Assembly (NCBI GenBank): GCA_003229735.1
Contig: QIFI01000106.1
Coordinates: 1 to 14,793, forward strand
Origin: Candidatus Anderseniibacteriota bacterium
GTDB taxonomy: Bacteria; Patescibacteriota; Andersenbacteria; UBA10190
Direction of reading: 5' to 3'
DNA: 14,793 bases
The position numbers were made by a program, and so were the translations under genes. A model generated the notes under the pieces. That model did not search any database. It was not told where the DNA came from and was given only the letters and a program-made list of their open reading frames with translations. Positions within the stretch are counted from its first letter, which is position 1, and every line of letters starts with the position of its first letter. Below, in pieces: positions 1 through 7,327 of the stretch.

Positions 1-34
1 ATGTTTATAACATCCGCGTAACCCTCATCCCCCG

Positions 35-62
35 CCCTTCTCCCTATGAATAGGGAGAAGGG
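35..62. repeat. Perfect 12-bp palindromic hairpin (REP-like)
   Basis: CCCTTCTCCCTA (35-46) and TAGGGAGAAGGG (51-62) are exact reverse complements around a TGAA loop. The hairpin lies 34 bases past the stop of the minus-strand PilM-like gene. No T-run follows it on either strand, so it looks more like a dispersed intergenic palindrome than a Rho-independent terminator. It could still stabilise the 3' end of that transcript. Confidence 0.6.
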
Positions 63-95
63 AGAGCGCCCTTAACCAGTGGGCGATTACATCAA

Positions 96-890
96 TTAAA
101 TAGGCATTTGGGAGCGGGCCAGGGCGACGGCCAGGGATAGTTGGGGGCCGCGCTGATTGAGGATAATATCCATGCCATCGGAGTGACTGATGTCGGGCCA
201 GGGATTGAGAAGGCTGACGGGGAGATGATGGGCGTGGGAAATAAATTCCACCAGGCCGGGGATGAGGGCGCCGCCGCCGGTGAGAGTGATGTTATGAGGG
301 GGTGAATCAGATAGCTGGCTAGTCCGCCGGATGAGCTGGTTTAAGGGGCGCAGGGCTTTGGCAGTTATTAACTTTAGCCGGTCCGGCGCCTGGGGTTTGA
401 GGCCGATTAAAATATCATCACCGGTCAGGCCGGAATCGATTAAAAATTGCCGAGCCTGGATGATGCCGGAGGGATGGGGCAGTTTATGGACGACGGACTG
501 ATTGGTTATAAGGTAGCAATTGGCGGCCCGGGCGCCAATGTCGCAGATGAGATGAGGCTGGCGGTTTGATGGCTGGAGATGAGCCAAAGCCCGGCCGGGT
601 GAGATGGCGGCGGCCAGATTGAGATGGAGTCGGGGCAGGTCCTGGATGAGCCTGGACGCGGCCGGCTGATCCGGCTTAGGGGATGAGAGAATTACCTCGT
701 CAGCGGACACGCGGGCTCGCTCCAGCATGAGCTTAATAGTGGAAAGCAGGGGCTGGGATAGAGGCCGGCTGGCAATGGCGTAGGTGGTTAAGGTTATTTG
801 GGGGCCGCGATCAATTAACTCAACCAATTTAATATACCTGGTGCCCAAGTCCAGTCCGATAAAGGCGCGGGGTTTTCCGGCGAGGCTCAT
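96..890 (-). CDS. PilM/FtsA-like actin-fold ATPase, short form
   Basis: The 264-residue protein has the three nucleotide-binding signatures of the ASKHA (actin/FtsA/PilM) fold: phosphate-1 IGLDLGTRYIKLVEL (residues 11-25), phosphate-2 CDIGARAANCYLI (116-128) and the adenosine motif TGGGALIPGL (204-213), then a SLAVALA helix near the end. PilM is the cytoplasmic ATPase of the type IV pilus inner-membrane platform and normally binds the PilN tail. PilM proteins are usually around 350 residues, so about 80 are missing, probably from the 1C-like subdomain between the phosphate motifs. No pilN or pilO follows before the window edge at base 1. The ATG at 890 is the first start after an in-frame stop-rich region, and there is no clear Shine-Dalgarno site. 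A general FtsA-like ATPase remains possible. Confidence 0.72.
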   Translation of the reverse strand: MSLAGKPRAFIGLDLGTRYIKLVELIDRGPQITLTTYAIASRPLSQPLLSTIKLMLERARVSADEVILSSPKPDQPAASRLIQDLPRLHLNLAAAISPGRALAHLQPSNRQPHLICDIGARAANCYLITNQSVVHKLPHPSGIIQARQFLIDSGLTGDDILIGLKPQAPDRLKLITAKALRPLNQLIRRTSQLSDSPPHNITLTGGGALIPGLVEFISHAHHLPVSLLNPWPDISHSDGMDIILNQRGPQLSLAVALARSQMPI

Positions 891-921
891 AAGCTAATAA
901 ATTGAAGGATGAAAAATAAAG

Positions 922-951
922 GTGACAAATGTATGAGGTTTATTGTATCAT
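922..951 (+). promoter_or_regulatory. Candidate lemA promoter
   Basis: A -35-like GTGACA (922-927) is followed after 18 bases by a -10-like TATCAT (946-951). Transcription would begin at about 958-960, on or just before the lemA ATG, which makes the message essentially leaderless. A GAGGT (952-956) lies just before the start but would fall outside or at the very edge of such a transcript. Confidence 0.45.
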
Positions 952-959
952 GAGGTCAT

Positions 960-1520
960 ATGAATATTGGGATAACCGTGCTGGTAGTAGTGGTAGTGAT
1001 TATCGGCTATGGGCTGTTGATTTATAATGGCCTGGTGCGGAGGCGCAATCAGGTGAAGGAGGCCTGGAGTGATATTGACGTGCAATTGAAGCGCCGATAT
1101 AACCTGATTCCTAATTTGGTGGAGGCGGTTAAAGGTTACGCGGGGCATGAAAGGGGCACTTTTGAATCAGTGACCAAGGCCCGAGCGGAGGCGATTGGGG
1201 CGCAGACTCCGGGTGAACACGCCCGGGCGGAGAATATGTTATCAAGTACTTTGAAATCCTTGTTTGCGGTGGCGGAGGCGTATCCGGATTTGAAGGCTAA
1301 CGCTAATTTCCTGGAGCTGCAGAGAGAGCTGTCTGATACGGAGAATAAGATTCAGGCGGCCCGCAGGTTCTATAATTCTAATGTGCGGGATTACAATACG
1401 GCTATTCAGCAGGTGCCCAAGAATCTGGTGGCGGCCACGTTCAAATTTGGGGAGGAAGAATTTTTTGAGCTGGAAGAGGAGGCGGCGAAAAGCGTGCCGA
1501 AGGTGGAGTTTAAAAAATAG
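960..1520 (+). CDS. lemA: LemA family membrane protein
   Basis: The 186-residue protein has one N-terminal transmembrane helix (about residues 5-24), then a basic RRRNQVKEAWSDIDVQLKRRYNLIPNLVEAVKGYAGHE-type segment and a long helical domain ending FYNSNVRDYN and FKFGEEEFFELEEEA. These are the hallmarks of the LemA family, whose cytosolic or periplasmic four-helix domain has no established biochemical activity. Length matches the family (about 180-200). htpX follows on the same strand, and lemA-htpX pairs are common in bacteria, suggesting a shared membrane-stress role. A terminator-like hairpin and a separate htpX promoter lie between them, so here they seem independently transcribed. Family assignment is secure; function is unknown. 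Confidence 0.95.
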   Translation: MNIGITVLVVVVVIIGYGLLIYNGLVRRRNQVKEAWSDIDVQLKRRYNLIPNLVEAVKGYAGHERGTFESVTKARAEAIGAQTPGEHARAENMLSSTLKSLFAVAEAYPDLKANANFLELQRELSDTENKIQAARRFYNSNVRDYNTAIQQVPKNLVAATFKFGEEEFFELEEEAAKSVPKVEFKK

Positions 1521-1566
1521 TAACTGGCAACTGGTAATTAGCAACTGGTAACTGGTAAAAAAGCGG

Positions 1567-1592
1567 CAAGCAAGTGGCTTGTTTTTATTTTT
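1567..1592 (+). terminator. Rho-independent terminator after lemA
   Basis: CAAGC (1567-1571), loop AAGTG, and GCTTG (1577-1581) form a short stem followed by TTTTTATTTTT. It lies 47 bases after the lemA stop. Before it, 1521-1560 holds degenerate direct repeats of an AACTGGTAA unit. Confidence 0.6.
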
Positions 1593-1613
1593 ATATTATA
1601 TTACTGATTACTA

Positions 1614-1635
1614 GTAACTGTTTAGCAGTTACAAT
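1614..1635 (+). promoter_or_regulatory. htpX promoter with overlapping inverted repeat
   Basis: A -10-like TACAAT (1630-1635) stands exactly 6 bases before the htpX ATG (1642), so the transcript should start at the ATG. An exact inverted repeat, GTAACTG (1614-1620) and CAGTTAC (1626-1632) around TTTAG, occupies the -35/-10 spacer and overlaps the -10 box. That is a typical place for a repressor operator. The regulator is unknown, and the dyad does not resemble CIRCE. Confidence 0.5.
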
Positions 1636-1641
1636 GAATGT

Positions 1642-2529
1642 ATGGCTAATTTATATAAACAAATTGAGTCGAATAAGCGGAAGTCGCTGTTGTTGGTAGT
1701 GTTGGTGCTGGGCCTGGTGATTGGGGCAGTGGGGCTGTATTCATACGCGGTGCGGGGAGATTATGTGTTGCCAATCATCGCGGCGGTGCTGGCTATCCCC
1801 TCTTCGCTAATTGGTTATTATTCGGGGGACAAAATCGCGCTGGCGACTAACCGGGCCCGAGAATTGCCAGTCGAGGCGGCGGGTGAATTGCATAATATAT
1901 TGGAAAATCTGGCTATGACGGTGGGTTTGCCGAAGCCGAAATTATACATGATTGATTCAACAGCTTTGAACGCGTTTGCCACGGGCCGCGACCCGGAACA
2001 CGCGTCGGTGGCGGTGACCAGCGGACTGGTGGAGCGGCTGGACCGGTCGGAATTGGAGGGGGTGCTGGCCCATGAATTATCGCATGTAAAAAATTATGAT
2101 ATTCGGTTTGCCACGCTGGTGGCGATATTTGTGGGTTTTTTAGTGATCTTGTCGGACTTGTTTTTACGGGCGACTTTGTGGGGAGGATTTAGATCTAATG
2201 ATAATAGGAATAGCGGGAGGCTGGGAATAGTTTTAGCCATCGTGGGCTTGATATTTTTAATTATTTCTCCGCTGATTGCCAAGTTGATTCAGTTGGCGGT
2301 ATCGAGACAGAGGGAATTTCTGGCGGACGCATCGGCGGCTTTGATAACCCGCTATCCAGAGGGGCTGGCCAAGGCTCTGGAAAAGATCTCGGCGGGGCCG
2401 GAGATGCCAACCGCCGGCAAGGCGACGGCACACTTATATATTGCCAGTCCGTTTAAGAAAAAGGCCTGGGCCAGTTTATTCGCCACACATCCACCGGTGG
2501 CGGAGAGGATTAAACGCTTGAGGGGGTAG
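1642..2529 (+). CDS. htpX: HtpX family membrane zinc metalloprotease (M48)
   Basis: This 295-residue M48 peptidase has the zinc site HELSH at residues 144-148 (HEXXH) and the third ligand Glu225 in REFLADASAA. Hydrophobic segments lie at about 15-35 and 40-58 before the catalytic region and at about 155-175 and 190-215 within it, as in HtpX. The C terminus, THPPVAERIKRLR, is also typical. HtpX sits in the cytoplasmic membrane with its active site facing the cytosol and degrades misfolded membrane proteins, in partnership with FtsH in model bacteria. Length equals the E. coli protein (about 293). The ATG at 1642 is chosen because nearby upstream ATGs (1634, 1638) are out of frame and a -10 box stands 6 bases before it. 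Confidence 0.95.
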   Translation: MANLYKQIESNKRKSLLLVVLVLGLVIGAVGLYSYAVRGDYVLPIIAAVLAIPSSLIGYYSGDKIALATNRARELPVEAAGELHNILENLAMTVGLPKPKLYMIDSTALNAFATGRDPEHASVAVTSGLVERLDRSELEGVLAHELSHVKNYDIRFATLVAIFVGFLVILSDLFLRATLWGGFRSNDNRNSGRLGIVLAIVGLIFLIISPLIAKLIQLAVSRQREFLADASAALITRYPEGLAKALEKISAGPEMPTAGKATAHLYIASPFKKKAWASLFATHPPVAERIKRLRG

Positions 2530-2570
2530 AAAACCGCGGATATATTATGGAAACACCGAGAGAAAATTGG

Positions 2571-2576
2571 TAAACT
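2571..2576 (+). promoter_or_regulatory. Possible -10 box of the coiled-coil gene
   Basis: TAAACT lies 6 bases before the ATG at 2583, the same spacing seen at htpX and clpC. It matches TATAAT at only four of six positions, and no convincing -35 is visible. Confidence 0.3.
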
Positions 2577-2582
2577 GTGAAC

Positions 2583-3011
2583 ATGGTTAAGGTAAAGAAT
2601 AATGAGTATGCGACAAAGGCTGATTTAAAAAAGCTTGAGAGTGGTTTGAATAATAAACTGGGCAAGATTCAACATGACATATCAGGGTTGAAGCAAGATG
2701 TGTCTGGGTTGAAGCAGGATGTGTCTGGGTTGAAGCAGGATGTGTCAGGACTAAAGAAAGGACAAGCAAGTTTAAAGAAGGATGTATTGAAATTACAAGA
2801 AGATGTATTGGATTTGAAATTGGATGCCAAGGAGGCCAGGGAAGAGCGGCGAGAGATTTTGAAGGAATTGAAGATTATCCAGCAATCAATTGTGAATTTT
2901 GATAGTCGGGTACGGTATCAACAAGATTTGCCGGAAAGAGTAGAACAACTAGAACAGGATGTACACGAATTGAAGAGGCAAAAGTTTAAGTCTACTCACG
3001 CGCGGCCGTAG
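2583..3011 (+). CDS. Coiled-coil protein with tandem heptads
   Basis: The roughly 142-residue, highly charged protein is almost entirely predicted coiled coil. It opens with a YATKADLKKLE-like segment, followed by three perfect SGLKQDV heptads and a degenerate fourth, KDVLKLQEDVLDLK heptads, a basic/acidic EAREERREILKELK stretch and a final QLEQDVHELKRQK helix. There is no signal peptide or membrane helix, so it is probably cytosolic and oligomeric. No enzymatic family is recognisable; a structural or scaffolding role is an inference. A GTG at 2577 could add two residues; the ATG at 2583 is preferred because of the -10-like box 6 bases upstream. Its 3' end overlaps the convergent recX 3' end by 20 bases. 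Confidence 0.75.
   Translation: MVKVKNNEYATKADLKKLESGLNNKLGKIQHDISGLKQDVSGLKQDVSGLKQDVSGLKKGQASLKKDVLKLQEDVLDLKLDAKEAREERREILKELKIIQQSIVNFDSRVRYQQDLPERVEQLEQDVHELKRQKFKSTHARP
2685..2747 (+). repeat. Three 21-bp in-frame tandem repeats
   Basis: Three nearly identical 21-bp units with core GGTTGAAGCAGGATGTGTC start at 2685, 2706 and 2727. Each encodes one coiled-coil heptad. Near-identity at the DNA level suggests recent expansion, and loss or gain of a unit would keep the reading frame. Confidence 0.85.
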
Positions 3012-3456
3012 AATCAATGCTGGAGATGATATCATAGGAAAATCCGCGGGAGGCGAGGTGGCGATCGAGGCGGGATTTATCGGCGGCAGGCTGGGGATGA
3101 AGACGGCGCCAATTGGCGGCGGCCCGGTGAGCTAATTTTTGCTCCAGGCTGATGGTAAAGATTTCGATAATGACAGAAGAGATAATAGAAGAAGCCAGTC
3201 CTCTTTGCCGGAGTTTGTGTTCAACCCAACGTCTACCCACCGGCTTAGCATTGATGATGCTTTGGGCGTAAGCGAGAGCGAATTTTTGGTCGTTGACCAG
3301 GTCTAATTTTTTCAGTTTATCTATGGTCTGATTGATTTGATCGGCAGTGAATTTTTTCTGTTTCAATTTGGAGCGGATTTCATATTCCGAATGATCGCGG
3401 CGGGAGAGAATGGCCTGGGCCTGATAATCGGGACTGCTTTTTTGGTCTTGATTCAT
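2992..3456 (-). CDS. recX: RecX family regulatory protein
   Basis: The 154-residue protein has RecX three-helix repeats: AILSRRDHSEYEIRSKLKQKKF followed by IDKLKKLDLVNDQKFALAYAQS, then GRRWVEHKLRQRGL and a degenerate third repeat with WRRLHPQPAADKSRLDRHLASRGFSYDII at the C terminus. RecX binds inside the RecA filament groove and inhibits or modulates recombinase activity, limiting strand exchange and SOS. Length is typical (about 150-165). recA is not adjacent in this window, as often happens for stand-alone recX genes. The 3' end overlaps the convergent coiled-coil gene by 20 bases. No Shine-Dalgarno sequence is visible before the ATG at 3456. Confidence 0.85.
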   Translation of the reverse strand: MNQDQKSSPDYQAQAILSRRDHSEYEIRSKLKQKKFTADQINQTIDKLKKLDLVNDQKFALAYAQSIINAKPVGRRWVEHKLRQRGLASSIISSVIIEIFTISLEQKLAHRAAANWRRLHPQPAADKSRLDRHLASRGFSYDIISSIDSTAARE

Positions 3457-3528
3457 AAGGTATTAACTATTAGGTATTAGTGTTTACATTTTTGGTGATG
3501 ATGGCAAGATGATTAATAATTCTTTATA

Positions 3529-3560
3529 GGGGAGAGGAATTATCGGGGAGAGGAATTATC
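3529..3560 (+). repeat. 16-bp tandem direct repeat upstream of clpC
   Basis: GGGGAGAGGAATTATC occurs twice head-to-tail (3529-3544 and 3545-3560), ending 49 bases before the clpC -10 box. The spacing would suit an activator or repressor binding as a tandem dimer, but it matches neither CtsR (GGTCAAA repeats) nor CIRCE. Confidence 0.6.
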
Positions 3561-3609
3561 GGACTCTCTATGAAAAAGAAGATAGATAGCGTCCGGGTTT
3601 TATTTTCGA

Positions 3610-3615
3610 TATAAT
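3610..3615 (+). promoter_or_regulatory. clpC -10 box (consensus TATAAT)
   Basis: A perfect TATAAT ends 6 bases before the ATG at 3622. Transcription is expected to start at 3622, so the ATG at 3616 would lie upstream of the transcript. No good -35 is seen. Confidence 0.6.
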
Positions 3616-3621
3616 ATGTAT

Positions 3622-6195
3622 ATGAAAAATCCAATTCAAGATAAACTTACCAGCAGATTAAAAAATATATTATCGGGAGCGGCCAAGACTTCACAGGAGA
3701 TGAAGCATGGCAAGATCGGCACCGAGCATATTTTGTATGGCATGTCGCAGGAGACTGGTTCTTTGGCGCACAGCATATTGAAGAAGTTCGGGCTGACGCC
3801 GGAATTTATTAAATCAGAACTGGAGCAAAAGAATAAGACGGAGCATTGGAAAGAGGAATTGTCGGCGCATACCAGGGAGGCCTTTGAAAAAGGGGCCCGG
3901 ACGGCCTTTCAATATCATCATCGATATATCGGGACGGAGCATGTGTTGTTTGGAATTCTGGTATTGAAGGACTGCGCCGGCTACAAAATTTTGGAGAAGT
4001 CTTCGGTGGATACCAAGGCATTAACGCAACAGGTGCAGATTGTATTAAAAAGCACCTCTCATTTTCCGGACTTGTCTAATTTTTTGGGCGTGCCGGGACA
4101 GTCGGCGCCCGGGGAATTGCCGGCCCAGACGGCAGTGCAGAATAAGCCGGTATCGCCGCAACCGGGAATCATGGAAGAGGCGATGGGCGGGGGGGATCCG
4201 CAGAAAGGCAAGACGCCGGCGTTTGATTTCTTCACCAAGGATTTAACTCAAGCGGCGGCGGATGGCAAGTATGATCCGGTGATCGGCCGGGTGAAGGAGA
4301 TTGATCGGGTGATGAGTATTTTGAATCGGAAGACCAAGAATAATCCGATTTTGATTGGTGATCCGGGGGTGGGTAAAACGGCTATCGTGATTGGGCTGGC
4401 CCAGCAGATAGCGGCGGGGACGGTGCCGCCGAAACTGCAGGGCAAGAGGATATTAGCGCTGGACATGGCCAGTATTCTGGCCGGGACTACTTTCCGGGGC
4501 GAGTTCGAAGAGAGAATAAAGGAGTTGATGAGGGAGCTGGAAAATGATGAGAGCGCTATTTTGTTTATTGATGAAATTCATACCATTGTGGGGGCGGGGG
4601 CGGCCGGGGGCAGTATGGACGCGGCCAATATGTTAAAGCCGGCCTTGACCCGAGGCGAAATAAGCATCGTTGGGGCGACTACCATGGATGAATATCGAAA
4701 GCACGTGGAGAAGGACGCGGCGCTGGAAAGACGGTTTCAGGCGGTGCAGGTGAAGGAGCCTTCGGAGGCGGAAACGATGGCCATTATAGAGGGGGCGCGG
4801 GAAGCATATGAACAGCATCATGGTTTGACGGTGACGGATGAGGCGATCCGGACGGCGGTGGATATGAGCGTCAGATACGTTCCGGATAGGTATTTGCCGG
4901 ATAAGGCTTTTGATTTACTGGATGAGGCGGCTTCGACTTTGCAATTACAGCTGGCGGCCAGCGATGAGGCACAGGAAGCCCACCAATTAAAGAAGAGCAT
5001 TGAGGAATTGCAGGTTAAAAAAGAGAAGGCGATTGAGTCAGAAAATTATGAAGAGGCTTTGGAGGCTAAGCGGGAGGAGGATGGATTGAAGAATAAATTG
5101 GCGGCTTACACCCGGAAATTGAGCGAAGAAGAGGGTCAGGCGAGGCCGGCTATTGGCCAGGAGCACATTGCCAAAATCGTGGCGGAGAGCACCGGGATTC
5201 CGGTGACCCGGTTGATTAAGTCGGATCTGAAAAAGCTGGCCAATCTGGAAGTGATTTTGAAGAAGTATATTGTGGGTCAGGATGAAGCAGTGAACGCGGT
5301 GTCGAGGTATGTGCGGAGAAGCCGGGCGGGTATTGCCAACCCGAATCGGCCGCTGGGTTCATTTATTTTCCTGGGGCCGACGGGGGTGGGTAAAACAGAG
5401 ACGGCCAAGGTGCTGGCCAGAGAAGTGTTTGAGGATAAGAACGCCTTAATTAGAGTTGATATGTCGGAGTTTATGGAATCTCACACGGTGTCGCGATTGA
5501 TTGGAGCGCCGGCGGGATACGTGGGATTTGAAGATGGGGGCAAGTTGACGGAAGCGGTCAGGCGCCAGCCATATTCGATAGTATTGTTTGACGAGATTGA
5601 AAAAGCGCATAAGGACGTGAGTAATATTTTACTGCAGATTTTAGATGAGGGGGAATTAACTGACGCCCACGGCCGACGAGTGAATTTCCGGAATACCATT
5701 GTGGTAATGACCAGTAATATCGGGTCTCATGAATTATCGCAACAGGCCCGGATGGGTTTTGGGGTGCCGGAAGAGAGTGGACTCAAGGAATCGGCCGAGG
5801 CGCAATATGAAGAATTAAAGGATACGGTGCTGAAGCAGTTGAAAGAGGAGATGGCACCGGAGCTGATCGGCAGAATTGATCAGATGGTGGTTTATGCCCC
5901 GCTGGGTTTGGCGCACCTGCAGCACATAACGGATTTGAATATTAAGGAGCTGGATGAGCGGTTAAAGGGGAAGAATATCACCTTGAACGTGTCGCGGGGC
6001 GTGCGAGATGATATTGCCAAGAGGGCGTTTGAAGAAAATGCCGGGGCCAGGCCGATTCGCCGGATTGTACAGGAGTTTTTGGAGGATCCAATTGCCACTT
6101 CGGTAGTGGCGGATGAATTGGGAGAGGGATACACGCTGCAAGCCAGGAAAACCGGGGGGCAAATTAAGGTGTTGCCGGTAAGCCGTAAATCATAA
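3622..6195 (+). CDS. clpC: ClpC-type AAA+ unfoldase, ATPase subunit of Clp protease
   Basis: The protein has 857 residues from the preferred ATG at 3622 (859 from 3616). It carries a ClpN double repeat (about 5-150; GTEHILYGM and GTEHVLFGIL), a linker and AAA1 with Walker A GDPGVGKT (about 246-253) and Walker B ILFIDEIHT (about 315-323). The middle UVR-like coiled coil (ENYEEALEAKREED, about 470-495) marks ClpC rather than ClpB. AAA2 follows with Walker A GPTGVGKT (about 585-592), LFDEIEKAH (about 656) and GRIDQMVVY (about 752). MGFG, about 25 residues before the latter, fits the [LIV]GF ClpP-docking loop. ClpC unfolds substrates, threads them into ClpP and participates in heat-shock and competence control in Firmicutes. 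clpP is not in the window. comF starts 8 bases after the stop. Confidence 0.96.
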   Translation: MKNPIQDKLTSRLKNILSGAAKTSQEMKHGKIGTEHILYGMSQETGSLAHSILKKFGLTPEFIKSELEQKNKTEHWKEELSAHTREAFEKGARTAFQYHHRYIGTEHVLFGILVLKDCAGYKILEKSSVDTKALTQQVQIVLKSTSHFPDLSNFLGVPGQSAPGELPAQTAVQNKPVSPQPGIMEEAMGGGDPQKGKTPAFDFFTKDLTQAAADGKYDPVIGRVKEIDRVMSILNRKTKNNPILIGDPGVGKTAIVIGLAQQIAAGTVPPKLQGKRILALDMASILAGTTFRGEFEERIKELMRELENDESAILFIDEIHTIVGAGAAGGSMDAANMLKPALTRGEISIVGATTMDEYRKHVEKDAALERRFQAVQVKEPSEAETMAIIEGAREAYEQHHGLTVTDEAIRTAVDMSVRYVPDRYLPDKAFDLLDEAASTLQLQLAASDEAQEAHQLKKSIEELQVKKEKAIESENYEEALEAKREEDGLKNKLAAYTRKLSEEEGQARPAIGQEHIAKIVAESTGIPVTRLIKSDLKKLANLEVILKKYIVGQDEAVNAVSRYVRRSRAGIANPNRPLGSFIFLGPTGVGKTETAKVLAREVFEDKNALIRVDMSEFMESHTVSRLIGAPAGYVGFEDGGKLTEAVRRQPYSIVLFDEIEKAHKDVSNILLQILDEGELTDAHGRRVNFRNTIVVMTSNIGSHELSQQARMGFGVPEESGLKESAEAQYEELKDTVLKQLKEEMAPELIGRIDQMVVYAPLGLAHLQHITDLNIKELDERLKGKNITLNVSRGVRDDIAKRAFEENAGARPIRRIVQEFLEDPIATSVVADELGEGYTLQARKTGGQIKVLPVSRKS

Positions 6196-6203
6196 GTTGT
6201 TAG

Positions 6204-6905
6204 TTGAAAGAGATATTGGCAGGTTTGAGGGATATAGTGGCGCCGGCGCGGTGCATGGGATGTCTAAAGGAAGGCGAGTGGTTATGCGGGAGCTGCCGGA
6301 TGAAAACGCCGCCCCGGGCGACGACATGTGTTAGCTGTCAGAAAGTGCCGCGAGTTAGAAAACAGGCCGGAATTTGCGGAAAATGCCGTAAATCATTGGG
6401 GTTGGCGGGGATTGTGGGAGCGGGGCCTTATGGTTCTCCCCTACTGCGCCGAGGGGTGCATTGGTTAAAATTCAAAGGAGTGACCGGGGTGTCTGATGAT
6501 CTGGCGAGCTTGATGCTGCCAAAATTATTAATGATCGCGCCGATAAATACTTTACAGCGGCAGGCTATTTTGATGCCGATTCCCCTGCACATTAGCCGGC
6601 AGAGGCAGAGGGGTTTTAACCAAAGTGAGGTTTTAGCCGAAAGTTTATCCGGTTTGACTAAGATTCCAGTCAATTTGGATTTAGTGAGAGTCAGAAAAAC
6701 CTGGAGTCAGTCAAGGTTACCGCATGATTTACGGGCGAAAAATATGAGCGGAGCATTTCGATTTGAGGGACGGCTGGCACCGGAAGTTAAGTGGGTATTG
6801 CTGGTGGATGACGTAAGCACATCGGCGGCAACTCTGGCGGCGGCGGCCAAGGCATGGGAGGGATGGGACGGGCAGGTTTGGGGAGTGGTGGCGGCGCGGA
6901 GGTAG
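6204..6905 (+). CDS. comF: ComF family phosphoribosyltransferase-like protein
   Basis: The 233-residue protein has an N-terminal zinc-ribbon region with paired cysteines (C17, C20, C28, C31; then C42, C45, C58, C61) and a type I phosphoribosyltransferase fold. It includes RQRGFNQSE (134-142) and the PRPP-binding loop VLLVDDVSTSAAT (198-210). ComF is required for natural transformation in Bacillus and Haemophilus (GntX), where it links incoming single-stranded DNA to cytosolic helicase or primase functions. The start must be TTG at 6204: an in-frame TAG stands immediately upstream at 6201, and the first internal ATG (codon 18) would remove the first cysteine. The 8-base gap after clpC implies cotranscription and possibly coupled translation. 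Confidence 0.9.
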   Translation: MKEILAGLRDIVAPARCMGCLKEGEWLCGSCRMKTPPRATTCVSCQKVPRVRKQAGICGKCRKSLGLAGIVGAGPYGSPLLRRGVHWLKFKGVTGVSDDLASLMLPKLLMIAPINTLQRQAILMPIPLHISRQRQRGFNQSEVLAESLSGLTKIPVNLDLVRVRKTWSQSRLPHDLRAKNMSGAFRFEGRLAPEVKWVLLVDDVSTSAATLAAAAKAWEGWDGQVWGVVAARR

Positions 6906-7023
6906 GATTTAATTTAATTTTCAAACATGTGATTATTGTTAAATTGTTGAATGGCTAAATTGTTAAGCGACCCTAAGTCACCATCTCAAAATAACTTGAT
7001 CATCTCTCGCCCCCTATGCATCT

Positions 7024-7105
7024 TTCGACTTCGCTCAAGATAAACCAATCTACAACTTTTCCTCAATCAATAAACACTCACCCTTCGACTTTGCTCAGGA
7101 TAAAC
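7024..7105. repeat. Two copies of a 22-bp repeat inside the MITE-like element
   Basis: Positions 7024-7045 and 7084-7105 differ at 2 of 22 bases and share the form TTCGACTT(C/T)GCTCA(A/G)GATAAAC. On the minus strand the repeat reads GTTTATCCTGAGC-type. Similar short intergenic sequences are common in many genomes, but I cannot count them here. Confidence 0.7.
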
Positions 7106-7205
7106 TGTAGTTATACTACAGCTCATATTTATCGCACTGTGCGCAGTACTAGCGCTGAGGCGCGTCGGCCGGACGCCGGCACTAGCACTGTGGTGCGTCG
7201 CATCA
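7105..7205. repeat. Cluster of small hairpins in the MITE-like element
   Basis: CTGTAGT-TAT-ACTACAG (7105-7121) is a perfect hairpin. It is followed by ACTG/CAGT, GCGC/GCGC, GCCGG-ACG-CCGGC and GCAC/GTGC hairpins in close succession. The whole could fold as a multi-hairpin RNA or single-stranded DNA. Confidence 0.5.
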
Positions 7206-7327
7206 GAAAAGCTGTATCTTGGCACATATTGAACGAGATATGACCAAGTTATTTTGAGATGGCGCCTAATATCCAAATTACATCCGAATGACCCGAATTC
7301 TTTGAGACGATGCTAATCTATGAATTT

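Larger units (their letters stand above)
6981..7262. mobile_element. MITE-like element with about 29-bp terminal inverted repeats
   Basis: The ends 6981-7009 and 7234-7262 are inverted repeats matching at 27 of 29 positions; the outer 18 (CCATCTCAAAATAACTTG at the left end) are perfect. The 282-bp interior has no credible gene but carries two copies of a GACTTTGCTCAGGATAAA-type repeat, a 7-bp perfect hairpin at 7105-7121 and a run of small GC-rich hairpins at about 7135-7205. A CCTAA pair (6972-6976 and 7265-7269) just outside could be a target duplication, though it is not flush with the inverted repeats. This architecture is that of a miniature inverted-repeat transposable element; no transposase is present in the window. 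Confidence 0.7.

Noticed and set aside
3470..3622. CIRCE or CtsR operator before clpC
   Set aside because: Neither the TTAGCACTC inverted repeat nor GGTCAAA direct repeats are present; only the unrelated 16-bp tandem repeat.
7016..7276. Overlapping open frames on both strands inside the inverted-repeat element
   Set aside because: They consist of repeat and hairpin sequence, have no domain, and overlap each other antisense.
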